A model generated the notes under the pieces. The model had not been told where the DNA came from. It was given only the letters and a program-made list of their open reading frames with translations, and did no database searches. From contig NZ_NNRM01000048.1 of assembly GCF_002252525.1 (NCBI RefSeq), positions 156,042 through 220,041 on the forward strand: a stretch of DNA of 64,000 nucleotides, written 5' to 3'. Numbering within the stretch: the first letter of the stretch is position 1; each line of letters starts with the position of its first letter. The DNA is from Brucella pseudogrignonensis (GTDB taxonomy: Bacteria; Pseudomonadota; Alphaproteobacteria; Rhizobiales; Rhizobiaceae). The translations under genes and the position numbers were made by a program. Shown here in pieces: positions 1-8,642 of this stretch.

Positions 1-1
1 T

Positions 2-1150
2 CTGACCTTATTGGGCTTATCGGTCTACACGTATACGGACGCGGACAGCCTTATCGACTTTCTGTCGTCGATGACGCGGCTGAACTTCAGTGCTGGCAGT
101 GAGATCTCCTATTCGAATACGGGATATAGGTTGGTTGAAGCAGCACTGGAGCGCAAAGGACTGAGTTTCAACGACTTTGTGAAATCTGAAATCAATGCGG
201 TGCTGGACACTTCCCTTGAAGTTCCAGATGTCTGGGCCGACCCGGTTAAAGGGCTTGTTCCCGGCTATTGGAAAAACGGAGATAAATGGCAGGAAAGTTC
301 GGCAGGCTTGCATCTATCAGCATCGGGCAGCCTTGCAGGTAGTGGAATGGCTCTCACCAACTGGGCGCAAGCGCTCCTTAAAGGTGAAGGTGCATTTAGT
401 GGGTTGCTTTCGACGCTTTCAGCGGAACACTTTTTGAGCGACGGTCGCCCGACAGGCTATAGCCTTGGCCTGCGGTGGAACGAAATCAATGGCAAGCGCT
501 TCGTCGGCCATGGTGGATCGCATCCCGGCTATAAAAGTTATTTTCTTCTCGACCCCGCAGACAAAACAGGCATGATTGTTGTCTGTAATCGAGAAGATGC
601 TGATACATATAAGATTGCCCGTGACTGCATGGCTGCTCTCAACGGGCTGTCGCTTCCTGAAATGACGACAGCTATCCCTGATGGATTATATGTCGCCGAT
701 GCAGGTCCATTCTGGCTTGAGATGCGTGGCGGTGTTGCCAATTATCTTGGCGCTGAAGATCGGCTCTACAATATAGGAGAAGGCTGGGCCTCTTCATTAT
801 CGCCATCGTCGCCGATGAAATTGCATTGGAACGGTGAGGTGCTTCAAGGCGAAATAGGTCATGTGAAGCGAGAGTTGCTTCCGGTTCAGGCGAGACCAGT
901 CAATAAAGAGTTTGACGGTCACTGGAGCGCTCCGCTTTATGGTGCATCTTTCACCATCGATAACGGCCATATCATTATGGGTATCGGACCTACGCGTCAG
1001 CTTATGCCGCTTGAAGATCTTGGTAATGGAAGAGCTTTGTTCACGTTGCGGGATGGTCCATGGAACAAGCGCATTTGCGTCCGCCTGCTTGGCGACAACA
1101 GGCTTGAATTGGTACTCAACCGCTGCCGTATGATTGAATATCAGCGTTGA
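2..1150 (+). CDS. D-aminopeptidase-like serine hydrolase (beta-lactamase/S12 family), 5' end missing
   Basis: The reading frame is open to the left edge, so the N-terminus with the catalytic SxxK motif lies outside the window. What remains is the second half of a penicillin-recognising enzyme fold. The YSN triad is at about residues 34-36, counting from the codon at base 11, and the HGG motif that replaces KTG is at about 167-169. About 200 residues follow that look like the C-terminal beta-barrel domains of the D-aminopeptidase of Ochrobactrum anthropi. The HGG box and long C-terminal extension favour an aminopeptidase or esterase over a true beta-lactamase. It is a divergent relative, not the known D-aminopeptidase itself. 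Substrate is not predictable from this part. Confidence 0.75.
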   Translation: MTLLGLSVYTYTDADSLIDFLSSMTRLNFSAGSEISYSNTGYRLVEAALERKGLSFNDFVKSEINAVLDTSLEVPDVWADPVKGLVPGYWKNGDKWQESSAGLHLSASGSLAGSGMALTNWAQALLKGEGAFSGLLSTLSAEHFLSDGRPTGYSLGLRWNEINGKRFVGHGGSHPGYKSYFLLDPADKTGMIVVCNREDADTYKIARDCMAALNGLSLPEMTTAIPDGLYVADAGPFWLEMRGGVANYLGAEDRLYNIGEGWASSLSPSSPMKLHWNGEVLQGEIGHVKRELLPVQARPVNKEFDGHWSAPLYGASFTIDNGHIIMGIGPTRQLMPLEDLGNGRALFTLRDGPWNKRICVRLLGDNRLELVLNRCRMIEYQR

Positions 1151-1213
1151 AACCGCTTCATTATGTTATTTTCGGGAAATTGATTCCGAAAATGATTTGA
1201 ATGGAGTGAGCCA

Positions 1214-2905
1214 ATGTTTGAACAGATGATCGATCAAGGTGCCGGTCGTGAGCCTGCCGATATCGTGTTGAAAGGTGGCCGCTTCTTCGATCTCGTGACA
1301 GGCGAACTGGTTGAAAGCGACATTGCGATCAGCGGTGATCGTATTGTGGGAACGTTCGGCAACTATCAGGGCAAGAGGCAAATTGATATTTCCGGCCGAA
1401 TTGTTGTGCCGGGTTTTATCGATACGCATCTCCATATTGAATCGTCCAATGTGACACCGCATGAATTTGATCGTTGTGTGCTGCCACAGGGCGTCACAAC
1501 GGTCATTTGCGATCCGCACGAGATTGCCAATGTTCTCGGCGTAGAAGGCCTGCAATACTTCCTCGATAGCTCGCTTGAAACGATCATGGATATTCGGGTA
1601 CAGCTTTCAAGCTGTGTGCCTGCGACCCACATGGAAACATCCGGTGCCGAACTGCTGATCGATGATCTGCTGCCTTTTGCCGATCATCCGAAGGTCATCG
1701 GCCTTGCTGAGTTCATGAATTTCCCCGGCGTGCTTTCAAAAGACCCTGAATGCATGGCAAAGCTCAAGGCTTTTCAAGGACGTCATATTGATGGTCATGC
1801 GCCGCTTCTGCGTGGGCTGGATCTGAATGGCTATATTGCTGCCGGTATTCGCACCGAGCATGAAGCAACCAGTGCCGAAGAAGCGCTGGAAAAGATGCGC
1901 AAGGGTATGCATGTGTTGGTCCGTGAAGGCTCGGTTTCCAAAGACCTACATGCTTTGATGCCGATCATCACTGAACGGCACTCGCAGTTTCTGGCGCTTT
2001 GCACGGATGATCGCAATCCACTCGATATCGCTGATCAGGGCCATCTTGATTATCTCATCCGCACGGCAATTGCTGGTGGTGTTGAACCACTTGCTATTTA
2101 TCGCGCGGCAAGTGTTTCGGCAGCGCGCGCTTTCGGGCTGTTTGATCGCGGACTTGTTGCGCCGGGGCAGCGCGCCGATCTCGTGGTCGTCGACAGTCTT
2201 GAAGGTTGCAATGCTGAAATCGTTCTGTCTGCGGGCAGGGTGGTTTCGGAAGAACTGTTCTCAACACGTGGATCAGTTGCGGAAGTCGGACGCAACAGCG
2301 TGAAAGCGCCCACTGTCAGTGCATCAAGCTTCAGATCACAATCCAACAGCGGCAAAACGCGTGCAATTGGCATTATTCCGGGAAAGATCATCACGGAAAG
2401 CCTGGAGTTTGATCTTAAAGTTGGTCCGCATGGTGTGGAACCCGATCTTGAGCGCGATGTGGTCAAAATCGCGGTCGTTGAGAGACATGGTAAAAATGGC
2501 AATATCGCCACCGGCTTCGTGCATGGTTTTGGCCTTAAAGCCGGAGCTATTGCTTCAACCGTCAGCCACGACAGCCACAATATCTGCGTGGTCGGTGTTT
2601 CAGATGAAGACATTGCAGCTGCGGCAAACCGCTTGGGCGAAATCGAAGGCGGATTTGTCGTTGTACGCGATGGCAAAGTGCTTGCGGAAATGCCTCTGCC
2701 TATTGCCGGACTGATGAGCGTTGAACCTTACGAAACCGTCCGAGAGCAACTACGTGCGCTTCGCCATGCAGCTGAAGAGCTTGGTTCGGTATTGGAAGAA
2801 CCGTTTCTGCAGTTGGCTTTTGTTGCGTTGCCAGTTATCCCACATCTGAAGATCACAGACCGCGGACTAGTCGATGTCGATAAATTTGAGTTTGTTGGCA
2901 ACTGA
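1214..2905 (+). CDS. ade: Adenine deaminase
   Basis: This 563-aa amidohydrolase converts adenine to hypoxanthine and ammonia in purine salvage. The metal-binding HLHIES motif is at residues 72-77. It is followed by the family blocks [10 protein letters not shown], the EFMNFPGVL region, DGHAP, a TDDRNP segment and the C-terminal [12 protein letters not shown] and SHDSHN blocks typical of Ade, which separate it from adenosine deaminases. A GGAG Shine-Dalgarno at 1203-1206 sits seven bases before the ATG. Length matches the family (about 560-600 aa). It appears to be a stand-alone gene; no purine transporter is adjacent. The identification is secure; physiological role in this organism is inferred from the family. 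Confidence 0.95.
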   Translation: MFEQMIDQGAGREPADIVLKGGRFFDLVTGELVESDIAISGDRIVGTFGNYQGKRQIDISGRIVVPGFIDTHLHIESSNVTPHEFDRCVLPQGVTTVICDPHEIANVLGVEGLQYFLDSSLETIMDIRVQLSSCVPATHMETSGAELLIDDLLPFADHPKVIGLAEFMNFPGVLSKDPECMAKLKAFQGRHIDGHAPLLRGLDLNGYIAAGIRTEHEATSAEEALEKMRKGMHVLVREGSVSKDLHALMPIITERHSQFLALCTDDRNPLDIADQGHLDYLIRTAIAGGVEPLAIYRAASVSAARAFGLFDRGLVAPGQRADLVVVDSLEGCNAEIVLSAGRVVSEELFSTRGSVAEVGRNSVKAPTVSASSFRSQSNSGKTRAIGIIPGKIITESLEFDLKVGPHGVEPDLERDVVKIAVVERHGKNGNIATGFVHGFGLKAGAIASTVSHDSHNICVVGVSDEDIAAAANRLGEIEGGFVVVRDGKVLAEMPLPIAGLMSVEPYETVREQLRALRHAAEELGSVLEEPFLQLAFVALPVIPHLKITDRGLVDVDKFEFVGN

Positions 2906-2978
2906 GCAGGCTGACATTATCGTCATAATTGCATTAATCTGATCTGCTAACGCACTGGCATAAATCGGATTTTTGACT

Positions 2979-3695
2979 ATGCAGTTTGTGAATACCTTTG
3001 ATCTTTATCCATTCCTCGACACGGCGGTGAGCTTCACCGCCGCGTTCATCTTTGGCACGATGATCGGCGCCGAACGTCAATATCGCCAGAGAACTGCTGG
3101 ATTGCGTACCAACGCGCTTGTTGCGCTGGGGGCAGCTGCTTTCGTTGATCTGGCTGCGCGTCTTGCAGGTAGCGCCGAGGCGTTGCGTGTTATCGCTTAT
3201 GTCGTTTCTGGCGTCGGGTTTCTGGGCGCAGGCGTCATAATGAAAGAGGGCATGAACGTCCGTGGGCTGAACACAGCTGCGACGCTCTGGTGCTCAGCAG
3301 CTGTTGGTGCCTGCGCAGGCACAGACATGCTGGCGGAAGCTGCCCTTCTGACCCTATACGTTTTGCTGGGAAATACGTTATTGCGACCGCTCGTTAATCT
3401 CATCAACCGTATTCCAATTGATGAGCAGGCGTTGGAGCAGACCTATGAGGTGCGCGTTATTGCATCTCATCAGGCCATGGAAGAAATGCGCAAATTGCTA
3501 GTCGAGAAGCTGGACGAGGCGAAATACCCGGTCGGAGATGTCGAAATCACGGATCGCAACGCCGAGACTGTCGAAATTTTGGCAACCCTCGTCAGCACAT
3601 CGATTGACCCGGAGGAAATCGATGCCGTTACGCATTTCATGGAGAAGCAACCCGGTGTGTTTTATGCAGGTTGGGAAGGCAGTTCGAAGGACTGA
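2979..3695 (+). CDS. mgtC: MgtC/SapB family membrane protein
   Basis: A 238-aa inner-membrane protein of the MgtC family. In intracellular pathogens including Brucella, MgtC is needed for growth at low magnesium and inside macrophages. The N-terminal half has four to five hydrophobic helices and the family signatures GxxIGAERQYRQRTAGLRTN and GVGFLGAGVIMKEG..VRGLNTAATLW. The C-terminal soluble domain (about residues 150-238) resembles the ACT-like domain of MgtC. I chose the ATG at 2979; a TTG two codons upstream (2973) is also in frame, and no strong ribosome site separates them. The 73-base leader is too short for an obvious magnesium riboswitch. The stop codon abuts the convergent Lrp-family gene. 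Confidence 0.9.
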   Translation: MQFVNTFDLYPFLDTAVSFTAAFIFGTMIGAERQYRQRTAGLRTNALVALGAAAFVDLAARLAGSAEALRVIAYVVSGVGFLGAGVIMKEGMNVRGLNTAATLWCSAAVGACAGTDMLAEAALLTLYVLLGNTLLRPLVNLINRIPIDEQALEQTYEVRVIASHQAMEEMRKLLVEKLDEAKYPVGDVEITDRNAETVEILATLVSTSIDPEEIDAVTHFMEKQPGVFYAGWEGSSKD

Positions 3696-4124
3696 CTATC
3701 GATCAATCCGCGTCGACAGAATGATAGAAGACATGGTGCGTTCGACACCTTCGAGCGCACCAATCTTATCGAGAAAAATATCCAGTTCCTGAATCGACGG
3801 CGCTTCGACTACAACAATCATATCAAAATGACCGCTGACCGAGTGAAGTGTTCGGACAGCCATGATGCTGCGAAGTGCTGTTTCAACCTTCGGCGCGAAC
3901 TTCGGAAGCGCTGTCACCAGCACATGCGCGCGCACCAGATCGCGCTCAAATTCAGGAGCGATTCGAACGGTATAGCCTTCGATTACACCGCGCTTTTCCA
4001 GCTTTTCCAGCCTGCTTTGTACGGTCGTGCGCGACACGCCGAGCCTTCTTGCAAGGTCGGCGGTTGAGGCGCGGGCGTTCTCGCGCAGCAGGGCTATAAG
4101 GGTCAGGTCAGCATTTGTCGTCAT
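3696..4124 (-). CDS. Lrp/AsnC family transcriptional regulator
   Basis: A 142-aa Lrp-type regulator. The N-terminal helix-turn-helix spans roughly residues 10-45 (ARASTADLARRLGVSRTTVQSR), followed by the RAM/ACT-like effector-binding domain with the VSGHFDMIVVV segment. The ATG at 4124 gives the normal Lrp N-terminus; an in-frame extension ten codons longer has no conserved sequence. It is transcribed divergently from the saccharopine dehydrogenase-like gene that starts 137 bases away. This is the usual layout for an Lrp regulator that senses an amino acid and controls its catabolic gene. The effector is probably the amino acid handled by the neighbouring enzyme, possibly lysine; this is inference from position. 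Confidence 0.9.
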   Translation of the reverse strand: MTTNADLTLIALLRENARASTADLARRLGVSRTTVQSRLEKLEKRGVIEGYTVRIAPEFERDLVRAHVLVTALPKFAPKVETALRSIMAVRTLHSVSGHFDMIVVVEAPSIQELDIFLDKIGALEGVERTMSSIILSTRIDR

Positions 4125-4261
4125 AATGCATATTAGATACGTCATATAGCACAAACAAACAACGTGAAATCGTCAGTTTAAATGCTTCTTTTCGCCGAAA
4201 TTTGTGAGATTCTTTATCTATCGAAATTGCATTACCCAAACAGACTTATAGGGGAAAAGAC

Positions 4262-5365
4262 ATGAAAGAGATCGTTGTTGTAGGCGCGGGCAAAATTGGC
4301 GCGACCATTGCCGATCTTCTCGCTTCGACGGGTGATTATGCTGTGACGGTTGTTGACCGTTCGCAGGCACAGCTCGACGCGCTGGATACCGGTGCGGAAG
4401 TCAAGACACAGGCTCTCGACATTGCAGATGCTAAGGCTCTTGAAGCCGTTCTCACCGGCAAATTTGCAGTTCTGAGTGCTGCTCCATTCCAGCTCACCAC
4501 GCTGATCGCAGAAGCTGCAGCCAAGACCGGCGTGCATTACCTCGATCTTACCGAAGACGTGGCCAGCACCAAGCGCGTCATGGAATTGGCACAAGATGCA
4601 AAGACTGCATTCATTCCGCAGTGTGGTCTGGCTCCAGGCTTCATCTCGATCGTTGCTTACGATCTCGCAAAGCGCTTTGACACGCTCGAAAACGTGCGTA
4701 TGCGCGTTGGCGCTCTGCCAGAGTTCCCATCAAATGCTCTCAACTACAACCTGACCTGGAGCACAGATGGTCTGATCAACGAGTATATCGAGCCATGTGA
4801 AGCCATCGTAAATGGCAAGCTGACCAAGGTTCCAGCTCTTGAAGAGCGCGAAGAATTCTCGCTCGACGGCGTAACCTATGAAGCATTCAACACTTCGGGC
4901 GGTCTCGGCACACTTTGCGACACGCTCGAAGGCAAAGTTCGCACGCTCAACTACCGCACGATCCGTTATCCAGGTCACGTAGCGCTGATGAAGGCGCTGC
5001 TTAACGATCTTGGCCTGCGTCATCGTCGCGAAGTGCTCAAAGACATCTTTGAAAACGCTCTGCCAAGCACGCTTCAGGACGTTATCGTCATTTTCGTAAC
5101 TGTTTCGGGCACCAAGAACGGTCGTCTGGTTCAGGAAACCTATGCGAACAAGGTTTATGCCAATCAGGTCGGCAAGATCGTTCGTTCGGGCATCCAGATC
5201 ACGACAGCATCGGCAATCTGCGCCGTGCTCGACATGCTTGCTAAGGGCGAAATTGCACAGAAGGGCTTTGTTCGTCAGGAAGACATCACGCTTGATGCAT
5301 TCCTCGCAAACCGCTTCGGCAAAGCCTATGCACAGGACGATCATTCGACGCGTCTCGTTGCCTGA
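4262..5365 (+). CDS. Saccharopine dehydrogenase-like oxidoreductase (possible L-lysine 6-dehydrogenase)
   Basis: A 367-aa NAD(P)-dependent enzyme. The Rossmann nucleotide-binding motif VVGAGKIG is at residues 6-13, and the rest matches the saccharopine dehydrogenase superfamily (LAPGF block near residue 125, TSGGLGTL near 220). The bacterial members of this size include lysine 6-dehydrogenases, which oxidise lysine to a semialdehyde that cyclises to piperideine-6-carboxylate. Short saccharopine reductases are the alternative. The divergent Lrp gene, two downstream cationic amino acid-type binding proteins and an FAD amino acid oxidase support a role in basic amino acid catabolism. The ribosome site is AGGGGA just upstream of the ATG. 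A terminator follows the stop codon. Confidence 0.75.
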   Translation: MKEIVVVGAGKIGATIADLLASTGDYAVTVVDRSQAQLDALDTGAEVKTQALDIADAKALEAVLTGKFAVLSAAPFQLTTLIAEAAAKTGVHYLDLTEDVASTKRVMELAQDAKTAFIPQCGLAPGFISIVAYDLAKRFDTLENVRMRVGALPEFPSNALNYNLTWSTDGLINEYIEPCEAIVNGKLTKVPALEEREEFSLDGVTYEAFNTSGGLGTLCDTLEGKVRTLNYRTIRYPGHVALMKALLNDLGLRHRREVLKDIFENALPSTLQDVIVIFVTVSGTKNGRLVQETYANKVYANQVGKIVRSGIQITTASAICAVLDMLAKGEIAQKGFVRQEDITLDAFLANRFGKAYAQDDHSTRLVA

Positions 5366-5388
5366 AAGCACCGTTGAGGCCATATCAG

Positions 5389-5425
5389 ACCCGTTGCGCT
5401 AAACGCGCAGCGGGTTATTTTGCGT
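5389..5425 (+). terminator. Rho-independent terminator after the dehydrogenase gene
   Basis: The arms ACCCGTTGCGC (5389-5399) and GCGCAGCGGGT (5405-5415) form an 11-bp stem with one G-T wobble. It encloses a five-base loop and is followed by T-rich sequence. Confidence 0.8.
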
Positions 5426-5528
5426 TTTGATATGACCAAAGTTGCAATTGAATTTGTTCGGCTTTGCGGGCAATCCGAACTGTGGACTTCATAAAAAGCC
5501 CGTGTCTAACAAGTGGAATAGGGAAGCA

Positions 5529-6290
5529 ATGTTTAAAACAATTTTGCTGGCCGGTCTGGCCTCCGTCGTTCTGGCAATGCCTGTGCAGGCTAAGGAATGG
5601 AAAGAAATTCGTATCGCCAGTGAAGGTGCTTATCCACCCTTCAATTATATGTCGCCAGACGGCAAGCTGGTTGGTTTCGACATCGACATTGCCAATGCAG
5701 TTTGCGAAGCAATGGAAGCAAAGTGCACAATCGTTGCAAATGACTGGGATGGTATGATCCCGGGCTTGCAGGCAAACAAGTTCGATGCAGTCATTGCTTC
5801 CATGGCCATTACGCCAGAGCGTGAGCAGCAGGTTGCTTTCTCAGAGCGCTATTACACGACGCCACTGGCAGTCGTTGTACCGAAAGACACCGACATTGCC
5901 TCGCTTGAGCCATCGGCGTTTGATGGCAAGACTGTAGGCGCACAGGCTGGCACAACGCAAGGCAACTATGCCGATGACGTTTATGGCAAAGCGGGCGCGG
6001 ATGTGAAGCTTTATCCGACGGCTGACGAAGCTAATGCTGATCTTGAAAGTGGTCGCCTTGATGCCATTGCTGCTGACAAGTTCCTTGCTGCCGACTGGCT
6101 GAAGAAGCAGGGCGCTGATTGCTGCAAGTTCCTTGGCGATATTCCGGGGTCTGAAACCAAGATCGCTGTTGCTCTGCGCAAGGGTGACGATGATCTGCGT
6201 GAACAGTTCAACGCTGCAATCAAAAAGATCCGTGACGACGGTACTTACGAGACAATCCGCAAGAAGTATTTCGACTTCGATATCTACTGA
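5529..6290 (+). CDS. Periplasmic amino acid-binding protein (lysine/arginine/ornithine type), copy 1
   Basis: A 253-aa solute-binding protein of family 3. Residues 1-22 are a signal peptide ending VQA. The mature start KEWKEIRIASEGAYPPFN is typical of ArgT/HisJ-like binding proteins, with GFDIDIANAVC, ANDWDGMIPGL and SMAITPER as further family blocks. It would capture a basic or polar amino acid in the periplasm for an ABC importer. The ATG at 5529 gives a proper signal peptide; the upstream in-frame extension does not. No permease or ATPase gene is adjacent, so it must serve a transporter encoded elsewhere. It is closely similar to the next gene, evidently by tandem duplication. Confidence 0.88.
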   Translation: MFKTILLAGLASVVLAMPVQAKEWKEIRIASEGAYPPFNYMSPDGKLVGFDIDIANAVCEAMEAKCTIVANDWDGMIPGLQANKFDAVIASMAITPEREQQVAFSERYYTTPLAVVVPKDTDIASLEPSAFDGKTVGAQAGTTQGNYADDVYGKAGADVKLYPTADEANADLESGRLDAIAADKFLAADWLKKQGADCCKFLGDIPGSETKIAVALRKGDDDLREQFNAAIKKIRDDGTYETIRKKYFDFDIY

Positions 6291-6299
6291 TAAAATTAT

Positions 6300-6340
6300 C
6301 GGACGCCGCCAGATGTTTAACTTGAAACAGGCGGCGTCCG
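6300..6340 (+). terminator. Stem-loop between the two binding-protein genes
   Basis: CGGACGCCGCC (6300-6310) pairs perfectly with GGCGGCGTCCG (6330-6340) around a 19-base loop. There is no strong T-run, so it may be a weak terminator or an mRNA-stabilising hairpin. Confidence 0.6.
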
Positions 6341-6416
6341 GTGCTTCATTCTATCCATAATATTGCGGGCGGGAAACCTGCAAAACAGAACCATAACAAC
6401 GGTCAAGGGGAATATT

Positions 6417-7178
6417 ATGTTGAAATCAATCCTGTTCGCAGGCGTGGCCTCCATTATCGCTGCACTTCCAGCGCAAGCCAAAGAATGGAAAGAAATCAAG
6501 ATCGCAACTGAAGGTGCTTATCCGCCCTTCAATTTTGTTGCGGCTGATGGTTCTTTGCAGGGACTGGATGTTGATATCGCCAATGCGCTCTGCAAAGCGA
6601 TGGAAGCCAAATGCACCATCATTGCCAATGACTGGGACGGCATGATTCCGGGTCTTCAGACCAATAAGTTTGATGCCGTTATCGCGTCGATGAGTGTGAC
6701 GGAAGAACGCCAGAAGCAGGTATCCTTTACCGACAAGTATTATTCCACACCACTGTCTGTTGCGGTTCCGAAAGACAGCCCGATTACAGCGCTCGATGCC
6801 GACGCTTTCAAAGGCAAATCAATAGGCGCGCAGGGATCAACCACACAGGGCACTTATGCGGAAGATGTCTATGGCAAAGCTGGAGCAGACGTAAAACTCT
6901 ATCCAACAGCCGATGAAGCCAATGCCGATCTTAAAAGCGGTCGTCTTGATGCAGTGATTTCAGACAAGTTCCCGATTTCCGATTGGATCAAGGGTGACGG
7001 TGCTGATTGCTGTAAGCTGATTGGCGATGTGCCTGGTACACAAACAGATACAGCCATTGCACTGCGTAAGGACGACAACGACCTGCGTGAACAGTTCAAC
7101 GCGGCTATCAAAAAAATTCGCGATGACGGCACCTATGCGACCATCGTGAAGAAATATTTCGACTTCGACATTTACTGA
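6417..7178 (+). CDS. Periplasmic amino acid-binding protein (lysine/arginine/ornithine type), copy 2
   Basis: A 253-aa family 3 solute-binding protein with signal peptide (cleavage after AQA, about residue 22). It aligns without gaps with the preceding gene over its full length at roughly 70 percent identity by eye, ending in the same DGTY..KKYFDFDIY tail. The AAGGGG ribosome site at 6405-6410 fixes the ATG at 6417. Residues around the ligand pocket differ (for example ITPEREQQVAF versus VTEERQKQVSF), so the two copies may bind different amino acids. A terminator follows, and no membrane component is encoded nearby. Confidence 0.88.
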   Translation: MLKSILFAGVASIIAALPAQAKEWKEIKIATEGAYPPFNFVAADGSLQGLDVDIANALCKAMEAKCTIIANDWDGMIPGLQTNKFDAVIASMSVTEERQKQVSFTDKYYSTPLSVAVPKDSPITALDADAFKGKSIGAQGSTTQGTYAEDVYGKAGADVKLYPTADEANADLKSGRLDAVISDKFPISDWIKGDGADCCKLIGDVPGTQTDTAIALRKDDNDLREQFNAAIKKIRDDGTYATIVKKYFDFDIY

Positions 7179-7225
7179 TCGAAGATATGTGACTTGTAAA
7201 AGTCTCCACTCTTTGCTGTATGCGG

Positions 7226-7258
7226 GAGCGCGCTGAAAATCGATCAGCGCGCTCTTTC
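7226..7258 (+). terminator. Rho-independent terminator
   Basis: GAGCGCGCTGA (7226-7236) and TCAGCGCGCTC (7244-7254) form a perfect 11-bp stem with a seven-base loop, followed by TTTC. Confidence 0.8.
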
Positions 7259-7283
7259 ACTTCATGGAATTGGCGGGAATACC

Positions 7284-8528
7284 ATGCAGAAACAAGACGT
7301 CATTGTACTGGGCGCGGGTATCGTTGGGGTTTCGGCTGCACTTCACCTGCAAGCGCGAGGGCGGTCGGTTACGCTGATTGATCGTGGTGATCCGGGGCAG
7401 GGCACGAGTTTCGGTAATGCCGGTCTAATCGAACGTTCGAGCGTCATTCCCTATTCGTTTCCGCAAGGTTTCTGGACGCTGTTGCGTTACGGCCTGAATC
7501 GCCGTTCAGATGTGCGATACGACCCGTTTTATGTATCGCGAATGGCCCGCTGGCTGTTCCAATATTGGCGCGAATCTTCGCCAGAGCGCCTGAAAATTGC
7601 GACAAACGCTATGTTGCCATTGGTCGAAGCAAGTGTTCATGAGCATGATGCGCTTATTGCCCAAGCTGGCTGCGAACGACTTGTGCGTGCGCAGGGCTGG
7701 ATCGAAGTTTTTCGCAATGAAGCAGCTTTCAACGCTGCCGTGCAACGCTTGCCGCAATTGCAGCAGTTTAATCTGGCCTATGATGTCCTAGATTCAGCGT
7801 CGCTGAAACAACGGGAAACAACGCTTGGCGATGTTGCGGGCGGCATTCACTGGCTTGACCCAAAAACAATCGTCAATCCGGGTGGCTTGGTTGAAGCTTA
7901 CGCTGATCTTTTCCGCGCGAATGGGGGCACATTTGTTCATGGAGATGCAGCTTCACTCGTTGAAAATGGCGATGGCTGGCAGGTAACGACTGAAGAAGGC
8001 CCGATAATTGCGCGCGATGTGGTGGTGGCTCTCGGACCGCAATCCGGATTGATCTTCAAGAAGTTTGGTTACTCAATCCCGCTCGGTATCAAGCGTGGTC
8101 ATCATATGCATTTTGAAATGCAGGATGATGTGCGGCTCGGTCATACGGTTGTTGATGAAGAAGCAGGCTATGTACTAGCGCCTGTGGTGCATGGTGTTCG
8201 ACTTTCAACCGGCATAGAGTTCGCTTCACCAGATGCGCCTGCCAATTTCATTCAACTTAAACGTGCTGAGAAAGTTGCACGACGTCTTTTGCCGCAACTG
8301 GGGACGCCAGTAGAATCCAAGCCGTGGCTCGGTCTGCGCCCGTGCCTGCCGGATATGCGGCCGGTTATTGGACTCGCACCGCGCCATAAGGGACTATGGT
8401 TTGACTTTGGCCATGCTCATCATGGGTTGACGATTGGCCCGGCAAGCGGGCGTCTGCTGGCCGAATTGATGACCGGTGAGAATACATTTACTGATCCTGC
8501 ACCATATTCCGCAAAACGGTTTCTCTAA
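7284..8528 (+). CDS. FAD-dependent amino acid oxidoreductase (DadA-like)
   Basis: A 414-aa flavoprotein of the D-amino acid dehydrogenase/glycine oxidase family. The dinucleotide-binding motif VLGAGIVGVSAALHL is at residues 8-22, followed by RGDPGQGTSFGNAG, which is characteristic of DadA-type enzymes. The C-terminal FAD-contact block WLGLRPCLPDMRPVIG and the GHAHHGLTIGPASG segment are present. It probably oxidises a D-amino acid or an imino-type amino acid derivative to a keto or cyclic imino acid, feeding electrons to the respiratory chain. It lies between the amino acid-binding proteins and an aldo/keto reductase, all on the same strand but separated by a terminator. Exact substrate cannot be read from the sequence. 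Confidence 0.82.
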   Translation: MQKQDVIVLGAGIVGVSAALHLQARGRSVTLIDRGDPGQGTSFGNAGLIERSSVIPYSFPQGFWTLLRYGLNRRSDVRYDPFYVSRMARWLFQYWRESSPERLKIATNAMLPLVEASVHEHDALIAQAGCERLVRAQGWIEVFRNEAAFNAAVQRLPQLQQFNLAYDVLDSASLKQRETTLGDVAGGIHWLDPKTIVNPGGLVEAYADLFRANGGTFVHGDAASLVENGDGWQVTTEEGPIIARDVVVALGPQSGLIFKKFGYSIPLGIKRGHHMHFEMQDDVRLGHTVVDEEAGYVLAPVVHGVRLSTGIEFASPDAPANFIQLKRAEKVARRLLPQLGTPVESKPWLGLRPCLPDMRPVIGLAPRHKGLWFDFGHAHHGLTIGPASGRLLAELMTGENTFTDPAPYSAKRFL

Positions 8529-8642
8529 TCGCTTTCAATTTTCAGCGAGCGGCCTTGTCAGGCGCGGCACAGCGGGGGTAAGACTTTAGCCCCGTCAAAT
8601 CCGCGTTCTGCGGGCAAATCGATCCGGAAAAATCTCGTGAAA

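Noticed and set aside
1169-1192. TTTTCGG/CCGAAAA hairpin between the hydrolase and ade genes
   Set aside because: The stem is short and AT-rich at its base with no T-run after it; too weak to call a terminator.
2906-2978. Magnesium riboswitch before mgtC
   Set aside because: The 73-base leader shows no M-box or ykoK-like structure and is too short.
4730-5383. Minus-strand open frame of 217 codons opposite the saccharopine dehydrogenase-like gene
   Set aside because: The plus-strand enzyme is conserved over its full length; the opposite frame is cysteine-rich and unrecognisable.
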